Assembly: GCF_016834655.1 (NCBI RefSeq)
Contig: NZ_JAENHP010000002.1
Span: 248,001 to 312,000 of the forward strand
DNA length: 64,000 nucleotides
Reading direction: 5' to 3'
DNA from: Paractinoplanes ovalisporus
GTDB lineage: Bacteria; Actinomycetota; Actinomycetes; Mycobacteriales; Micromonosporaceae
The notes under the pieces were generated by a model, which saw only the letters and a list, made by a program, of their open reading frames with translations, was not told where the DNA came from and ran no database searches. Below, piece after piece: positions 54,012-63,740 of this stretch. Made by a program: the position numbers and the translations under genes. Within the stretch, counting starts at the first letter, position 1. The number at the start of each line of letters is the position of its first letter.

Positions 54012-54799
54012 TGGCGGACGTTCGCCGGCCCCTGATGGCCGGGAACTGGAAGATGAACCTCAACCACTTCGAGGCCAACCTTCTGGTGCAGAAGCTCGCC
54101 GCCAGCCTGAGCGAGCAGCAGCTGACCGACGTCGAGGTGGCCGTGCTGCCGCCGTTCACCGACCTGCGCACCGTGCAGACCGCGGTCGACGGCGACAAGC
54201 TGAACATCGTCTACGGCGCGCAGGACATCTCGCAGCACAAGTCCGGCGCCTACACCGGTGAGATCGCCGGCTCGATGCTGGAGAAGCTGGGCTGCACCTT
54301 CGTGCTGGCCGGCCACTCCGAGCGCCGCGAGTACCACAACGAGGACGACGCCCTGGTGAACGCGAAGGTCAAGCAGATCTTCGCGAACAACATGACGCCG
54401 ATCCTCTGCGTGGGCGAGGGCCTGTCCGTCCGCGAGGAGAACGGCCACGTCGCGCACTGCACCTCGCAGGTCGACGCCGGCCTGGCCGGGCTCAAGCCCG
54501 AGCAGGTCAAGCAGATCGTCATCGCGTACGAGCCGGTCTGGGCGATCGGCACCGGCAAGACCGCGACCCCCGAGGACGCCCAGGAGGTGTGCGGGGAGAT
54601 CCGGGCCCAGCTCGCCAAGGTGTACGGGGCCGAGGTCGCCGACGCCGTGCGGGTGCTCTACGGCGGCTCGGTCAAGGCGGCGAACATCGCGCAGATCATG
54701 GCCAAGCCCGACGTGGACGGCGCCCTGATCGGCGGCGCGAGCCTGGACGCCGAGGAGTTCGCGTCCATCGCCCGGTTCAAGGAGCACGTCGCCCGCTGA
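54011..54799 (+). CDS. tpiA: Triose-phosphate isomerase
   Basis: 262 residues. It interconverts dihydroxyacetone phosphate and glyceraldehyde-3-phosphate. The N-terminal GNWKMNLN with the active-site Lys, LAGHSERRE with the catalytic His, [15 protein letters not shown] with the catalytic Glu, and [10 protein letters not shown] are all present. Its last 21 nt including the stop are tandemly repeated downstream. Confidence 0.98.
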   Translation: MADVRRPLMAGNWKMNLNHFEANLLVQKLAASLSEQQLTDVEVAVLPPFTDLRTVQTAVDGDKLNIVYGAQDISQHKSGAYTGEIAGSMLEKLGCTFVLAGHSERREYHNEDDALVNAKVKQIFANNMTPILCVGEGLSVREENGHVAHCTSQVDAGLAGLKPEQVKQIVIAYEPVWAIGTGKTATPEDAQEVCGEIRAQLAKVYGAEVADAVRVLYGGSVKAANIAQIMAKPDVDGALIGGASLDAEEFASIARFKEHVAR

Positions 54800-54840
54800 C
54801 GGGAGCACGTCGCCCGCTGACGGGAGCACGCCGCTCCTGA
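54781..54840. repeat. 21-bp tandem repeat at the tpiA 3' end
   Basis: Units 54781-54801 and 54802-54822 are identical (GGAGCACGTCGCCCGCTGACG), and a diverged partial third runs to about 54840. The first unit encodes the last residues and the stop of tpiA; the second repeats the stop in the same frame. Confidence 0.9.
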
Positions 54841-54871
54841 ACAGCACGCTGACACGGGATGCACGCAGCGC

Positions 54872-54900
54872 GTGCCCGGGCGCACCACGCGCCCGGGCAC
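54872..54900 (+). terminator. Terminator of the gap-pgk-tpiA operon
   Basis: Perfect 12-bp stem (54872-54883 with 54889-54900), 5-nt loop. TATTGT at 54905-54910 just after it may be the -10 of secG. Confidence 0.75.
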
Positions 54901-54949
54901 AAGCTATTGTTGGACGGCTCCTGTGCCCTTCGAGAGGAATGACCCGACC

Positions 54950-55207
54950 ATGCCGATGTGGTTCGCGTACACGTTGATCAGTCTGCTGGTCCTGACCAGC
55001 GTGCTGCTGACCCTGCTGATCCTGCTGCACCGCGGCAAGGGCGGCGGCATGTCCAGCATGTTCGGCGGCGGCGTCACCTCCAGCCTGGCCGGTTCGTCGG
55101 TCGCGGAGAAGAACCTCGACCGCTACACGGTGCTGGTGGGCATCGTCTGGTTCGCCTGCATCATCGGCCTCGGCCTGTGGATGCGGGTGTCCGTTCCGGG
55201 TTCCTGA
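54950..55207 (+). CDS. secG: Preprotein translocase subunit SecG
   Basis: 85 residues from the ATG at 54950 (GAGAGGA upstream; ATG 54956 is an alternative). Two membrane spans (LISLLVLTSVLLTLLILL and VLVGIVWFACIIGLGL) flank a Gly/Ser-rich cytosolic loop with GKGGGMSSMFGGG, the SecG pattern. It helps SecYE and SecA move proteins across the membrane. The place after tpiA is conserved in actinobacteria. Confidence 0.95.
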   Translation: MPMWFAYTLISLLVLTSVLLTLLILLHRGKGGGMSSMFGGGVTSSLAGSSVAEKNLDRYTVLVGIVWFACIIGLGLWMRVSVPGS

Positions 55208-55257
55208 CTTTCCTTACGTCCCGTTCTTCCTTACGGAGCGTAATAGTCGTAGACTCT

Positions 55258-55294
55258 GCCGCGCGTCCGGTTATGCCGGGCGCGCGGCGTTTTT
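55258..55294 (+). terminator. Intrinsic terminator after secG
   Basis: 13-bp stem with one G-T pair (55258-55270 with 55276-55288), loop TTATG, followed by GTTTTT. A convincing rho-independent terminator. Confidence 0.88.
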
Positions 55295-55359
55295 ATGTTC
55301 TGTTTCGGCCTGATTTCCGGCCGTCGACAACCAGCGCCCTCGAGACAGGAGTCACGTCC

Positions 55360-55707
55360 GTGTCCAGTGGCAGTGCGATCCGTGGCAGCCGAGTCGGCTC
55401 GTCCCCGGTACGCCCCGACGAGCGCAGTGAGCCCGCCCCTCGGCGGGAGGTGACCTACTTCTGCGCGGCCGGGCACGCGAGCCAGATCTTGTTCTCCGCC
55501 GAGGCCTCCCCGCCCGACTCGTGGGACTGCCCGCGGTGCGGCCAGCCCGCGGGCCTCGACCGGCAGAACCCGCCGGGCCGGTCACGCGCCGAGCCGTACA
55601 AGTCGCATCTGGCGTACGTCAAGGAGCGGCGCACCGACGAGGACGGCGCCAAGATTCTGGAGGAGGCGCTGGCCAAGCTCCGCCAGCGGCGCGGTCGCGG
55701 CGACTGA
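55360..55707 (+). CDS. rbpA: RNA polymerase-binding protein RbpA
   Basis: 115 residues from the GTG at 55360 (AGGAG upstream). This small actinobacterial protein binds RNA polymerase and the principal sigma factor and stimulates initiation. The central zinc-binding part has CAAGH and CPRCG; the basic linker and the sigma-interacting C-terminal segment (PYKSHLAYVKERRTDEDGAK) are present. An extra N-terminal stretch of basic and Ser residues fits the family. Confidence 0.95.
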   Translation: MSSGSAIRGSRVGSSPVRPDERSEPAPRREVTYFCAAGHASQILFSAEASPPDSWDCPRCGQPAGLDRQNPPGRSRAEPYKSHLAYVKERRTDEDGAKILEEALAKLRQRRGRGD

Positions 55708-55713
55708 CCGCTC

Positions 55714-56313
55714 TCAGACGGCCGTGTCGCGCCCCAGGTAGAGCGCCCCGGGGTCGGACGGCACCGGCACGTGTTCGAAGCCCAGCCGGTCGTAGAAGGC
55801 GCGCGCCGCGGTGTTCCGCGGGGCCATTCCCAGGTGCACCCGGGGCGCGCCGGCCGCGTGCAGCCCGGCCAGGAACGACCACATCAGCCCGCGCCCGAAA
55901 CCGCGGCCCTGCCACTCCGGCAGCAGGTCGATGTGCAGGTGCGCGGGATAGGCGGCCAGCTCGGGCATGAGCATGCGCTCGGGATAGTGGTGCAGCTCCA
56001 GCCACATCTCGTCGCGCGGGTCGTTGCCGTAGCGTCCGGCCGTGACCGGCAGCCACTCCTCGCGGTACCGCTTGACGAAGGCGGCCGTGTCGACGGTGCC
56101 CACCACGTAACCCACCGCGTTGCCGTGCCCGTCGTCGAGGATGCGGGCCACGCCGGGCTCCAGAACCACGTACGGCGCCGCGAAGATGTCGCCGACGAGC
56201 CGGTCGGAGCTGTTCTGGCCGCGGGCGTCACCGCCCGCGTCGGCGGTGCGGACGCAGATGTCGTAGACGGCGTCGAGGTCGGTGGGACGGTAACCGCGGA
56301 TCTCTGGTTGCAC
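55714..56313 (-). CDS. GNAT-family acetyltransferase (OGA-like type)
   Basis: 199 residues. The fold is GNAT, with the acetyl-CoA loop LPEWQGRGFGRGLMWSFL and the C-terminal NTAARAFYDRLGF. The N-terminal part (EIRGYRPTDLDAVYDICVRT; then VVLEPGVARILDDGHGNAVGYV) and the HLHIDLLPEWQG core resemble the acetyltransferase-like domain related to O-GlcNAcases. The substrate is unknown. It is convergent with rbpA with only 6 nt between the stops. Confidence 0.85.
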   Translation of the reverse strand: MQPEIRGYRPTDLDAVYDICVRTADAGGDARGQNSSDRLVGDIFAAPYVVLEPGVARILDDGHGNAVGYVVGTVDTAAFVKRYREEWLPVTAGRYGNDPRDEMWLELHHYPERMLMPELAAYPAHLHIDLLPEWQGRGFGRGLMWSFLAGLHAAGAPRVHLGMAPRNTAARAFYDRLGFEHVPVPSDPGALYLGRDTAV

Positions 56314-56364
56314 TCCGGAAGTCTATGATCCGCGGAGGGTGTGGCCGGGGTCACCGTCCGATGA

Positions 56365-56370
56365 CAGGAT
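56365..56370 (+). promoter_or_regulatory. -10 box of a VOC-family gene, leaderless
   Basis: CAGGAT followed by exactly 6 nt and the ATG at 56377; no ribosome site. This spacing supports ATG 56377 over the in-frame GTG at 56371. Confidence 0.45.
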
Positions 56371-56376
56371 GTGCGG

Positions 56377-56823
56377 ATGCAGTGGACCCTCGAAGTGATC
56401 GTCGTCCCGGTGACCGATGTGGACCGGGCCAAACAGTTCTACGCCGACCGGCTCGGCTTCACCGTCGACCACGACACGGTGGTCTCCGACGACATCCGCA
56501 TCGTGCAGCTCACCCCGCCCGGCAGCGGCTGCTCGGTCGTGATCGGCAAGGGCGCCGTGCCCAACATGGCCCCCGGCTCGCTCAAGGGCCTTCAGCTCGT
56601 GGTGCCCGACATCGAGGCGGCGCACAAGGAGCTCGTCGCCAACGGGGTCGAGGTCAGCGACGTCCAGGTGGTGGGCGAGAACCCGCGGCCCACGCCGCAC
56701 CCCCTGGACAACGTCGGTTTCGTCTTCTTCGACGACCCGGACGGCAACAGCTGGGCCGTCCAGCAGATCTCGTCGCGAGGTCAGGCGACGGAGGCCGCGG
56801 CCGCCGAATCCAGCAGCCAGTAG
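56377..56823 (+). CDS. VOC-family glyoxalase-like protein
   Basis: 148 residues. One vicinal-oxygen-chelate module: VIVVPVTDVDRAKQFYADRL, then GFTVDHD, then FVFFDDPDGNSWAVQQI near the C-terminus. The small size and clear repeats of the beta-alpha-beta motif fit a homodimeric glyoxalase/bleomycin-resistance-type protein; the ligand is unknown. Its last 43 nt overlap the 3' end of the convergent pgl gene. Confidence 0.88.
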   Translation: MQWTLEVIVVPVTDVDRAKQFYADRLGFTVDHDTVVSDDIRIVQLTPPGSGCSVVIGKGAVPNMAPGSLKGLQLVVPDIEAAHKELVANGVEVSDVQVVGENPRPTPHPLDNVGFVFFDDPDGNSWAVQQISSRGQATEAAAAESSSQ

Positions 56824-57515
56824 GTCTTCGAGACGCCGGTGGCGTGTGCCGCGGGCAGAGCCTTGTCGCCACCCACGGCCCGGCCCACCGAGTCGGTCTT
56901 GTCGGGGCCGGCGGCGATCAGCCACACCTCGTCGGCCGACTGGATCGCCGGCAGGGTCAGCGTGACCCGGGTCGGCGGCGGCTTCGGGCTGTCGTGGACG
57001 GCCGAGGTGGTGCCCGCGGTCAGGTCGAACACCGGGTGGCCGGGGAAGAGCGACGCCACGTGCCCGTCCTCACCCACGCCCAGCATCAGCACGTCGAACG
57101 CCGGCAGATCGGTGCCACCGGCCCGCAGTTCGGCGGCGTAGCGGGCGGCGGCCGCCTCGGCGTCGTCACCGTCCGGGCCGTCCGAGGCGGGCATGGCGTG
57201 CACCCGGGCCGGGTCGAGGGCCAGCGTGTCCAGCACGGCCTCGCGGGCCTGGGTCTCGTTGCGTTCCGGGTCGCCGGCCGGCAGGAACCGCTCGTCACCC
57301 CACCACAGGTCCACCCGCGACCAGTTGATCGCGGCCGCCTCGGGCAGGTCACCGAGGGCGGCCAGCACCCGCTTGGCGATGCGGCCGCCGGTCAGCACGA
57401 CGCTCGCCGAGCCGCGCTCGGCCTGCGCATCCACGATCTTGGCGATCAGGCGGGACGCCACCGTCGCGGCCAGGGTGTCGGCGTCCGGCACCACCACGAC
57501 CAGGGTCTTGCTCAC
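56781..57515 (-). CDS. pgl: 6-phosphogluconolactonase
   Basis: 244 residues (DevB/SOL type). It hydrolyses 6-phosphogluconolactone, the product of Zwf. The pattern SRVDLWWGDERFLPAGDPERN, FDVLMLGVGEDGHVASLFPGH and WLIAAGPDK is characteristic. It is the last gene of the pentose-phosphate run and overlaps the convergent VOC gene by 43 nt. A hairpin in the 68-nt gap before it (about 57530-57565) may lower its expression relative to opcA. Confidence 0.96.
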   Translation of the reverse strand: MSKTLVVVVPDADTLAATVASRLIAKIVDAQAERGSASVVLTGGRIAKRVLAALGDLPEAAAINWSRVDLWWGDERFLPAGDPERNETQAREAVLDTLALDPARVHAMPASDGPDGDDAEAAAARYAAELRAGGTDLPAFDVLMLGVGEDGHVASLFPGHPVFDLTAGTTSAVHDSPKPPPTRVTLTLPAIQSADEVWLIAAGPDKTDSVGRAVGGDKALPAAHATGVSKTYWLLDSAAAASVA

Positions 57516-57583
57516 TCTGCATCTCCTTGAAAGCCGTCGGGCCGCCCACCAGGTGGCGGACGGCCCTTACAAAAACTTCGACG

Positions 57584-58597
57584 CTAGGCGGCCGAGCCAC
57601 CCGGGCCGGCCATCGCGCCGGCCTCGTCCGCCTTGGCGGCCAGGGCCGGGTCCTTCCAGACGTGCACGCGCATCGGGGGCTTGTCGTCGAGCCCGCTGAC
57701 CCCGGCCATCGCGCCCAGCGCGTCGGCGTAGATCTGGTCGGCGTCCAGACGTCGCAGCTCCTCGGCCAGCTCGTCGCCGACCGGCCGCTTGGGCAGCGGC
57801 ATGTAGCGGTCCTCCTGGCCGGTGCGGCTGAACAGGGCCGTGTTCTCCTCGCGGGTCACGGTCACCGTGTCGCCGTTCTCGCACATCAGCTGCACCGAAT
57901 GCATGCGCGGGGCGCGGTCGGAGGGCTGCAGCTCGGGCACGATGCCGAGCCGGGACTGCAGCCATCCCTTCATCAGCCAGGCCGTCGGGTCCTTGGCCGG
58001 GGCCACGATGGTCGCCCCGGTCACCCGGGCCTCGGTGGTGTCGAACGCGCCGGCCACCAGCGTGCGCCACAGGGTGATGCGGGTCCAGGTGAGGTCGGTG
58101 TCGCCCGGCGCGTAGTCCTTGGCCCGCTGCCGCAGCGCGGCCACCGGGTCGTACGCCTGCGCGCTGTCGGTGATGCGGCGGTCGGCCACCACACCCAGGA
58201 AGTCGTTGGCGATCATGTCGGGCGGCTCCTGGTGCCACCAGGTGACGACCGGGACGTCGGGCGCCAGCAGCGGCATGACCACCGACTCGGCGTGCAGCGC
58301 GAGACGGCCGTACATGCGCATCACGACCGCCTCGGCCGGGCCCAGACGGCCGCCGACGACGATCTCGGCGTCGAGACGGCTGCGACCCTCCAGGTCGGAG
58401 CGCACCACGATGAGCAGTCGGCACGGGTGCGCGGCGGCGGCGATGGTGGCGGCCGCCTCGGCCTCGCGGACCTTCTTCTCCTCGACCACGGCGACCAGGG
58501 TCAGGGCGAGGCCCGAGGCCACACCGCCGGCGCTGCGACGCTCGGCCGCCAGTGCCTTGACCACCTCGTTGCCGGTGGTGTCCCACAAGCCGATCAT
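57584..58597 (-). CDS. opcA: Glucose-6-phosphate dehydrogenase assembly protein OpcA
   Basis: 337 residues. OpcA is needed for active, properly assembled glucose-6-phosphate dehydrogenase in cyanobacteria and actinobacteria. The N-terminal MIGLWDTTGNEVVKALAAER, the central VMRMYGRLALHAESVVMPLL and VVTWWHQEPPD identify it. Its start overlaps the zwf stop by 4 nt. Confidence 0.95.
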   Translation of the reverse strand: MIGLWDTTGNEVVKALAAERRSAGGVASGLALTLVAVVEEKKVREAEAAATIAAAAHPCRLLIVVRSDLEGRSRLDAEIVVGGRLGPAEAVVMRMYGRLALHAESVVMPLLAPDVPVVTWWHQEPPDMIANDFLGVVADRRITDSAQAYDPVAALRQRAKDYAPGDTDLTWTRITLWRTLVAGAFDTTEARVTGATIVAPAKDPTAWLMKGWLQSRLGIVPELQPSDRAPRMHSVQLMCENGDTVTVTREENTALFSRTGQEDRYMPLPKRPVGDELAEELRRLDADQIYADALGAMAGVSGLDDKPPMRVHVWKDPALAAKADEAGAMAGPGGSAA

Positions 58598-60120
58598 GCT
58601 CGCCTCCAGGCCCGGCCCTCACGGGCCAGCATCTCGTCCGAAGCGCGCGGGCCCCACTCGCCGGACCGGTAGGGCTCGGGCTTGGTGCCCGCCCACGCGG
58701 CCTCCAGCGGGTCGATGACCTGCCAGCTCTGCTCGATCTCGGCGGCGTCCGGGAACAGGGTCCGGTCACCGACCAGCACGTCCAGGACCAGACGCTCGTA
58801 CGCCTCGGGGCTGGACTCGGTGAACGCCTCGCCGTACTGGAAGTCCATCGCGATGTCGCGGACCTCCATCGTGGTGCCCGGCACCTTGGAGCCGTACTTC
58901 AGCACCACGCCCTCGTCGGGCTGCACGCGGATGACCAGCTGATTGTGACCCAGCATCTCGACGTCGGCCGGGTCGAACGGCAGGTGCGGCGCCTTCTTGA
59001 ACAGGATCGCGATCTCGGTCACCCGGCGCGGCATGCGCTTGCCGACCCGTACGTAGAAGGGAACCTCGGCCCAGCGGCGGTTCTGGATGCCCAGGCGGAC
59101 CGCGGCGTACGTCTCCGTGGTGGAGTCGGCCGGGATGTTCTTCTCCTCGAGGTAGCCCACGGCGCGTTCGCCCGCGACCCAGCCCGGGAGGTACTGCCCG
59201 CGCACCGAACCCTTGGAGATGTCCTTCGGGATGGCGATCGCCTTCAGAACCTTCAACTTCTCGGCCCGTACGTCATCAGGGTCGAAGCTTGTGGGTTCCT
59301 CCATCGCCACCAGGGCCAGCAGCTGGAGCAGGTGGTTCTGCAGCACGTCGCGCGCGGCGCCGGACGCGTCGTAGAACGCGGCGCGCGTGCCGATGCCGAC
59401 ATCTTCGGCCATCGTGATCTGCACCGAGTCGACGTACTTGGAGTTCCACACCGGCTCGAACAGGCTGTTGGCGAAGCGCAGGGCCAGGATGTTCTGGACC
59501 GTCTCCTTGCCCAGGTAGTGGTCGATCCGGTAGACGTCGCCGGGCGTGAAGACCTCGTCGACGAGCTGGTTCAGCGCGATGGCGGTCTGCAGGTCGTTGC
59601 CGAACGGCTTCTCGACGACCACGCGGCGCCAGCCCCCGGACTTGGCGTTGTCGGCCATTCCCGTACGGGCGAGCTGGTTGAGCACCAGCGGGAAGGCGGC
59701 GGGCGGGATGGAGAAGTAGAAGGCGGCGTTGCCCGGGATGCCGTTGCGCTCGCGCAGGTCGTCGAGCGTCTCGGCCAGGTGGTCGAACGCGGCGTCGTCG
59801 TCGAACGAGCCCGGGACGAACTGGAACTGGCTGGCCAGACGCTGCCAGACGTCTTCGCGCCACGGGGTCCGGGCGCCCTTCTTCGCCGCTTCGTACGCCA
59901 GCGACTCGAAGTCGCCGTCACCCCAGTCGCGGCGGGCGAAGCCCAGAACCACGAATCCGGGCGGCAGCAGACCTCGGTTGGCCAGGTCGTAGACGGCCGG
60001 GATGAGCTTCTTTCGGGACAGGTCACCGGTGACTCCGAAGATCACCAGAGCACAGGGCTCCGGGATCCGGGGAAGCCTGCGGTCCTGTGCGGTACGCAGC
60101 GGATTGCCCACGTGGTCCAT
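58594..60120 (-). CDS. zwf: Glucose-6-phosphate dehydrogenase
   Basis: 508 residues. It oxidises glucose-6-phosphate to the lactone with NADP+. The dinucleotide loop VIFGVTGDLSRKKLIPAVY, EKPFGNDLQ and the substrate-binding YRIDHYLGKETVQN with the catalytic region are all intact. It is separated from tal by a terminator-like hairpin but lies in the same direction; it is translationally coupled to opcA. Confidence 0.98.
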   Translation of the reverse strand: MDHVGNPLRTAQDRRLPRIPEPCALVIFGVTGDLSRKKLIPAVYDLANRGLLPPGFVVLGFARRDWGDGDFESLAYEAAKKGARTPWREDVWQRLASQFQFVPGSFDDDAAFDHLAETLDDLRERNGIPGNAAFYFSIPPAAFPLVLNQLARTGMADNAKSGGWRRVVVEKPFGNDLQTAIALNQLVDEVFTPGDVYRIDHYLGKETVQNILALRFANSLFEPVWNSKYVDSVQITMAEDVGIGTRAAFYDASGAARDVLQNHLLQLLALVAMEEPTSFDPDDVRAEKLKVLKAIAIPKDISKGSVRGQYLPGWVAGERAVGYLEEKNIPADSTTETYAAVRLGIQNRRWAEVPFYVRVGKRMPRRVTEIAILFKKAPHLPFDPADVEMLGHNQLVIRVQPDEGVVLKYGSKVPGTTMEVRDIAMDFQYGEAFTESSPEAYERLVLDVLVGDRTLFPDAAEIEQSWQVIDPLEAAWAGTKPEPYRSGEWGPRASDEMLAREGRAWRRA

Positions 60121-60166
60121 CCTGCCAGTTTTCGGTGTCGCGTACGTGTCTAAGCAGGGACAGAGC

Positions 60167-60198
60167 GAAGGGGACTCGCGTTCGCGAGTCCCCTTCGT
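60167..60198 (-). terminator. Hairpin between tal and zwf
   Basis: Almost continuous stem of 14-15 bp (60167-60181 with 60184-60198) a few nt after the tal stop on the minus strand. It may end or weaken the tkt-tal transcript before zwf. Confidence 0.75.
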
Positions 60199-60204
60199 CA
60201 GATG

Positions 60205-61341
60205 TCAGGCCGCGTCGCTCGGGTGGCTCGAGCCCTTGGCCGCCGCCTTCAGCGACTTGTCGACGCCTTCGAGCAGCTCCTTCCAGCTGGCCTCGAACTT
60301 GTCGACGCCCTCGTCCTCGAGAACCTTGAAGACGTCGGGCAGGTCGACGCCGACCGTGCCGAGGTCGGCGAAGACCTTGCGGGCGGCCTCGTACGAGCCG
60401 GTCACCACGCCGGTGCGGGTCTCACCGTGGTCGGCGAACGCGTGGATCACGGACTCCGGCATGGTGTTGACCGTGCCCGGAGCCACCAGCTCCTCGACGT
60501 AGATGGTGTCCTTGTACTCCGGGTTCTTGGTGGAGGTGGACGCCCACAGCGGACGCTGCGGGTGCGCACCGGCCGACTCGAGGGCCTTCCACCGGTCGCT
60601 CGAGAAGACTTCCTCGTACGCCTCGTACGCCAGCTGGGCGTTGGCGATGGCCGCCTTGCCCCGGAGCGCCTTGGCCTCGTCGCTGCCGATCTTCTCGAGC
60701 CGCTTGTCGATCTCGCTGTCCACGCGGGAGACGAAGAACGACGCCACCGAGCCGATCTTGGTGATGTCGTGGCCGTTGGCCTTGGCCTGCTCGATGCCGG
60801 CCAGGAACGCGTCCATGACCTGGCGGTAGCGCTCGTTCGAGAAGATCAGGGTCACGTTGACGCTGATGCCCTCGGCCAGCACGGCGGTGATCGCCGGCAG
60901 GCCGGCCAGGGTGGCCGGGATCTTGATGTAGAGGTTCTCGCGGTCGACCAGCCACCAGAGCGTCTTGGCCTCGGCCACGGTGCTCTCGGTCTCGTGGGCC
61001 TTGCGCGGGTCGACCTCGATGGACACGCGGCCGTCGACACCGTTGGAGGCGTCGTAGGCCGGGCGCTCCACGTCACACGCGTCACGCACGTCGCGGCCGG
61101 TCATCAGGCGTACGGCCTCTTCGACCGTCACGCCCTGCAGAGCGAGGTCCTTGAGCTGCGCGTCGTACGCGTCGGCGTCGGACAGCGCCTTCTGGAAGAT
61201 GCTCGGGTTGGTCGTCACACCGACCACGTGCTGCTCTTCCAGCATCTTCTTGAGCCCGCCGGACGTCAGCCGGGGGCGCGAGAGGTCGTCGAGCCAAACC
61301 GCCACACCAGCAGCGGAGAGCTCACCAAGCCTGTCGGTCAT
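60205..61341 (-). CDS. tal: Transaldolase
   Basis: 378 residues, the long TalB type found in actinobacteria. It transfers a three-carbon unit between sugar phosphates. The N-terminal [28 protein letters not shown] and the Schiff-base Lys in [13 protein letters not shown] are present. GAGGAG lies 7 nt before the ATG. It follows tkt by 10 nt, so both are co-transcribed. Confidence 0.97.
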   Translation of the reverse strand: MTDRLGELSAAGVAVWLDDLSRPRLTSGGLKKMLEEQHVVGVTTNPSIFQKALSDADAYDAQLKDLALQGVTVEEAVRLMTGRDVRDACDVERPAYDASNGVDGRVSIEVDPRKAHETESTVAEAKTLWWLVDRENLYIKIPATLAGLPAITAVLAEGISVNVTLIFSNERYRQVMDAFLAGIEQAKANGHDITKIGSVASFFVSRVDSEIDKRLEKIGSDEAKALRGKAAIANAQLAYEAYEEVFSSDRWKALESAGAHPQRPLWASTSTKNPEYKDTIYVEELVAPGTVNTMPESVIHAFADHGETRTGVVTGSYEAARKVFADLGTVGVDLPDVFKVLEDEGVDKFEASWKELLEGVDKSLKAAAKGSSHPSDAA

Positions 61342-61351
61342 GGGTAACTCC

Positions 61352-63484
61352 TCAGTTTCCGGTCTTGTGACCGGTGATCTCGCCGACCTTGGCCAGGGCG
61401 GCGTTGGCCTTGGCCACCACGTTGTCCGCGGTGAACCCGAACTGCTCGAAGAGGATCTTGGCGGGCGCGCTGGCGCCGTAGTGCTCGATGCTCACCGGCT
61501 CGCCGGCCTCGCCGAGGATGCGGTCCCAGCTCTGGCGGATGCCGGCCTCGACCGTGACCCGGGCCTTGACGCCCCGGGGCAGAACCTCCTGCTGGTAGGC
61601 GGTGTCCTGCTCGTAGAACCACTCGAGGCAGGGCATCGAGACCACGCGGGTGGGCGTGCCCTCGGCCTCGAGGCGCTCCTGGGCGGTGAGGCAGTACTGC
61701 ACCTCGGAGCCGGTGCCGATGAGGATCACCTTGGGCTCGCCGCCGGACGCCTCGGAGAGGACGTAGCCGCCCTTGAGGGTGCCCTCGGCCGACGCGTACT
61801 TGCTGCGGTCGATCGTGGGCAGGTTCTGCCGGGACAGCGCGAGACCGGTCGGACGGTCCTTGTGCTCGAGGGCGCCGCGCCAGGCGTACGCGGTCTCGTT
61901 GGCGTCGGCCGGGCGCACCACGTCGAGACCGACGATGGCCCGCAGCGCGGACAGGGTCTCGATCGGCTGGTGGGTCGGGCCGTCCTCGCCGAGACCGATC
62001 GAGTCGTGCGTCCACACGTAGATGACCGGCAGCTTCATCAGCGCGCTGAGCCGGACGGCGCCGCGCATGTAGTCACTGAAGACCAGGAACGTACCCCCGT
62101 ACGGGCGGGTCTTCCCGTTCGCGGTGATGCCGTTGAGGACCGAGCCCATGCCGTGCTCACGGATGCCGAAGTGCAGCGTGCGGCCGTACTCGTTGCCGGG
62201 GAACGCCTTGGTCGCGTATTCGGCTGGGATGAAGGACGGCTCGCCCTTCATGGTGGTGTTGTTGCTCTCGGCGAGGTCGGCCGAACCGCCCCACAGCTCG
62301 GGCAGCACCGGCGCCAGCGCCTCGAGGATCTTGCCGGAGGCGGCGCGGGTGGCCAGGCCCTTGGGGTCGGCCGGGAACTCGGGGAGCGACTTCTCCCAGC
62401 CCACGGGCAGCTCGCCCTTGGAGAGCCGGTCGAACAGCCCCCGGCGCTCCGGGTTGGCCTTGGCCCAGGTGTCGAACTTGGCGGTCCACTCGGCGTGGGC
62501 GGCCTGGCCACGCTCGACCACCGAGCGGGTGTGCGCCAGCACCTCGTCGGCGACCGCGAACGTCTCGTTCGGGTCGAAGCCGAGGACCTCCTTGGTCGCG
62601 GCCACCTCGTCAGCGCCCAGCGCGGAGCCGTGGATCTTGCCGGTGTTCTGCTTGTTCGGCGCGGGCCAGCCGATGATCGTCCGCAGCACGATGAAGGTCG
62701 GCTTGTCGGTGACCTTGTGGCCGTCGAGGATCGCCTTGTGCAGCGCCTCGACGTCCTCGTTGTAGTCACTGCCCTTGGACGGGTCGCCCTTGCGCCAGTC
62801 GACGTGCCGGACGTCCCAGCCGTACGCCGCGTAGCGCGCGCCGACGTCCTCGTTCTTGGCGATGCGGGTGTCGTCCTCGATGGAGATCTCGTTGTCGTCG
62901 TAGATCACCGTGAGGTTGCCGAGCTTCTGCACGCCGGCGATGGCACTCGACTCGTGGCTGACGCCCTCTTCGATGTCGCCGTCCGAACACAGTGCGTAAA
63001 CCTTGTGGTCGAACAGAGAGTCACCGGGCTTGGGCTCCGGGTCGAACAGGCCACGCTCGCGGCGGGCGGCCATCGCCATGCCCACCGCGTTGCCGATGCC
63101 CTGGCCGAGCGGGCCGGTCGTCACCTCGACGCCGGGGGTGTGGCCGTACTCCGGGTGACCCGGGGTCAGCGAGTCCCACTGGCGCAGCGAGGCCAGGTCG
63201 TCCAGCGCCAGGCCGAAGCCGTTGAGATAGAGCTGAATGTAGAGCGTGAGGCTGGAGTGCCCACAGGAGAGCACGAAGCGGTCGCGGCCGGCCCAGTGCG
63301 GGTCGGTCGGGTCGTGCTTCATGACCCGGTTGAACAGCAGGTAGGCGGCGGGCGCGAGGCTCATCGCGGTACCGGGATGGCCGTTGCCGGATTTCTCGAC
63401 GGCATCCATGGCCAGGACCCGGACAGTGTCCACCGCTTTGCGGTCTAGGTCGGACCAGTTGAGAGCAGGATCTGTGGCAGCCAC
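61352..63484 (-). CDS. tkt: Transketolase
   Basis: 710 residues, GTG start. It moves two-carbon ketol units using thiamine diphosphate. The N-terminal ANGHPG-like element reads [12 protein letters not shown], the thiamine diphosphate/metal motif is [14 protein letters not shown], and the pyrimidine-binding region [15 protein letters not shown] with the conserved Glu follows. First gene of the pentose-phosphate run tkt-tal-zwf-opcA-pgl. It is divergent from ctaB; the 256-nt gap must hold both promoters, but I could not assign boxes with confidence. Confidence 0.98.
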   Translation of the reverse strand: MAATDPALNWSDLDRKAVDTVRVLAMDAVEKSGNGHPGTAMSLAPAAYLLFNRVMKHDPTDPHWAGRDRFVLSCGHSSLTLYIQLYLNGFGLALDDLASLRQWDSLTPGHPEYGHTPGVEVTTGPLGQGIGNAVGMAMAARRERGLFDPEPKPGDSLFDHKVYALCSDGDIEEGVSHESSAIAGVQKLGNLTVIYDDNEISIEDDTRIAKNEDVGARYAAYGWDVRHVDWRKGDPSKGSDYNEDVEALHKAILDGHKVTDKPTFIVLRTIIGWPAPNKQNTGKIHGSALGADEVAATKEVLGFDPNETFAVADEVLAHTRSVVERGQAAHAEWTAKFDTWAKANPERRGLFDRLSKGELPVGWEKSLPEFPADPKGLATRAASGKILEALAPVLPELWGGSADLAESNNTTMKGEPSFIPAEYATKAFPGNEYGRTLHFGIREHGMGSVLNGITANGKTRPYGGTFLVFSDYMRGAVRLSALMKLPVIYVWTHDSIGLGEDGPTHQPIETLSALRAIVGLDVVRPADANETAYAWRGALEHKDRPTGLALSRQNLPTIDRSKYASAEGTLKGGYVLSEASGGEPKVILIGTGSEVQYCLTAQERLEAEGTPTRVVSMPCLEWFYEQDTAYQQEVLPRGVKARVTVEAGIRQSWDRILGEAGEPVSIEHYGASAPAKILFEQFGFTADNVVAKANAALAKVGEITGHKTGN

Positions 63485-63740
63485 GTCGGTTGTGCTCCTC
63501 GGGGCATGGATTCGGTAAATCTCTTTTGAGGTTGACCCTATCCACTTGCCTTAAACCCGCGCCCACGGAACGCCCGAGGCCCATACGCTGAGAGCGGACA
63601 CGCACTGTGTGACGCCGTGCTCTTGTTGTGGGTCGCCGGAGCAGCGCAGATGGCTGAGCGTAGGCTGTCCGGGCGTGCCGCCGGCTGGCGCCGGTCATGG
63701 TCGTGAATTGGCTAGTGCCGAAGCCGGAAGGTGGCAGTCC

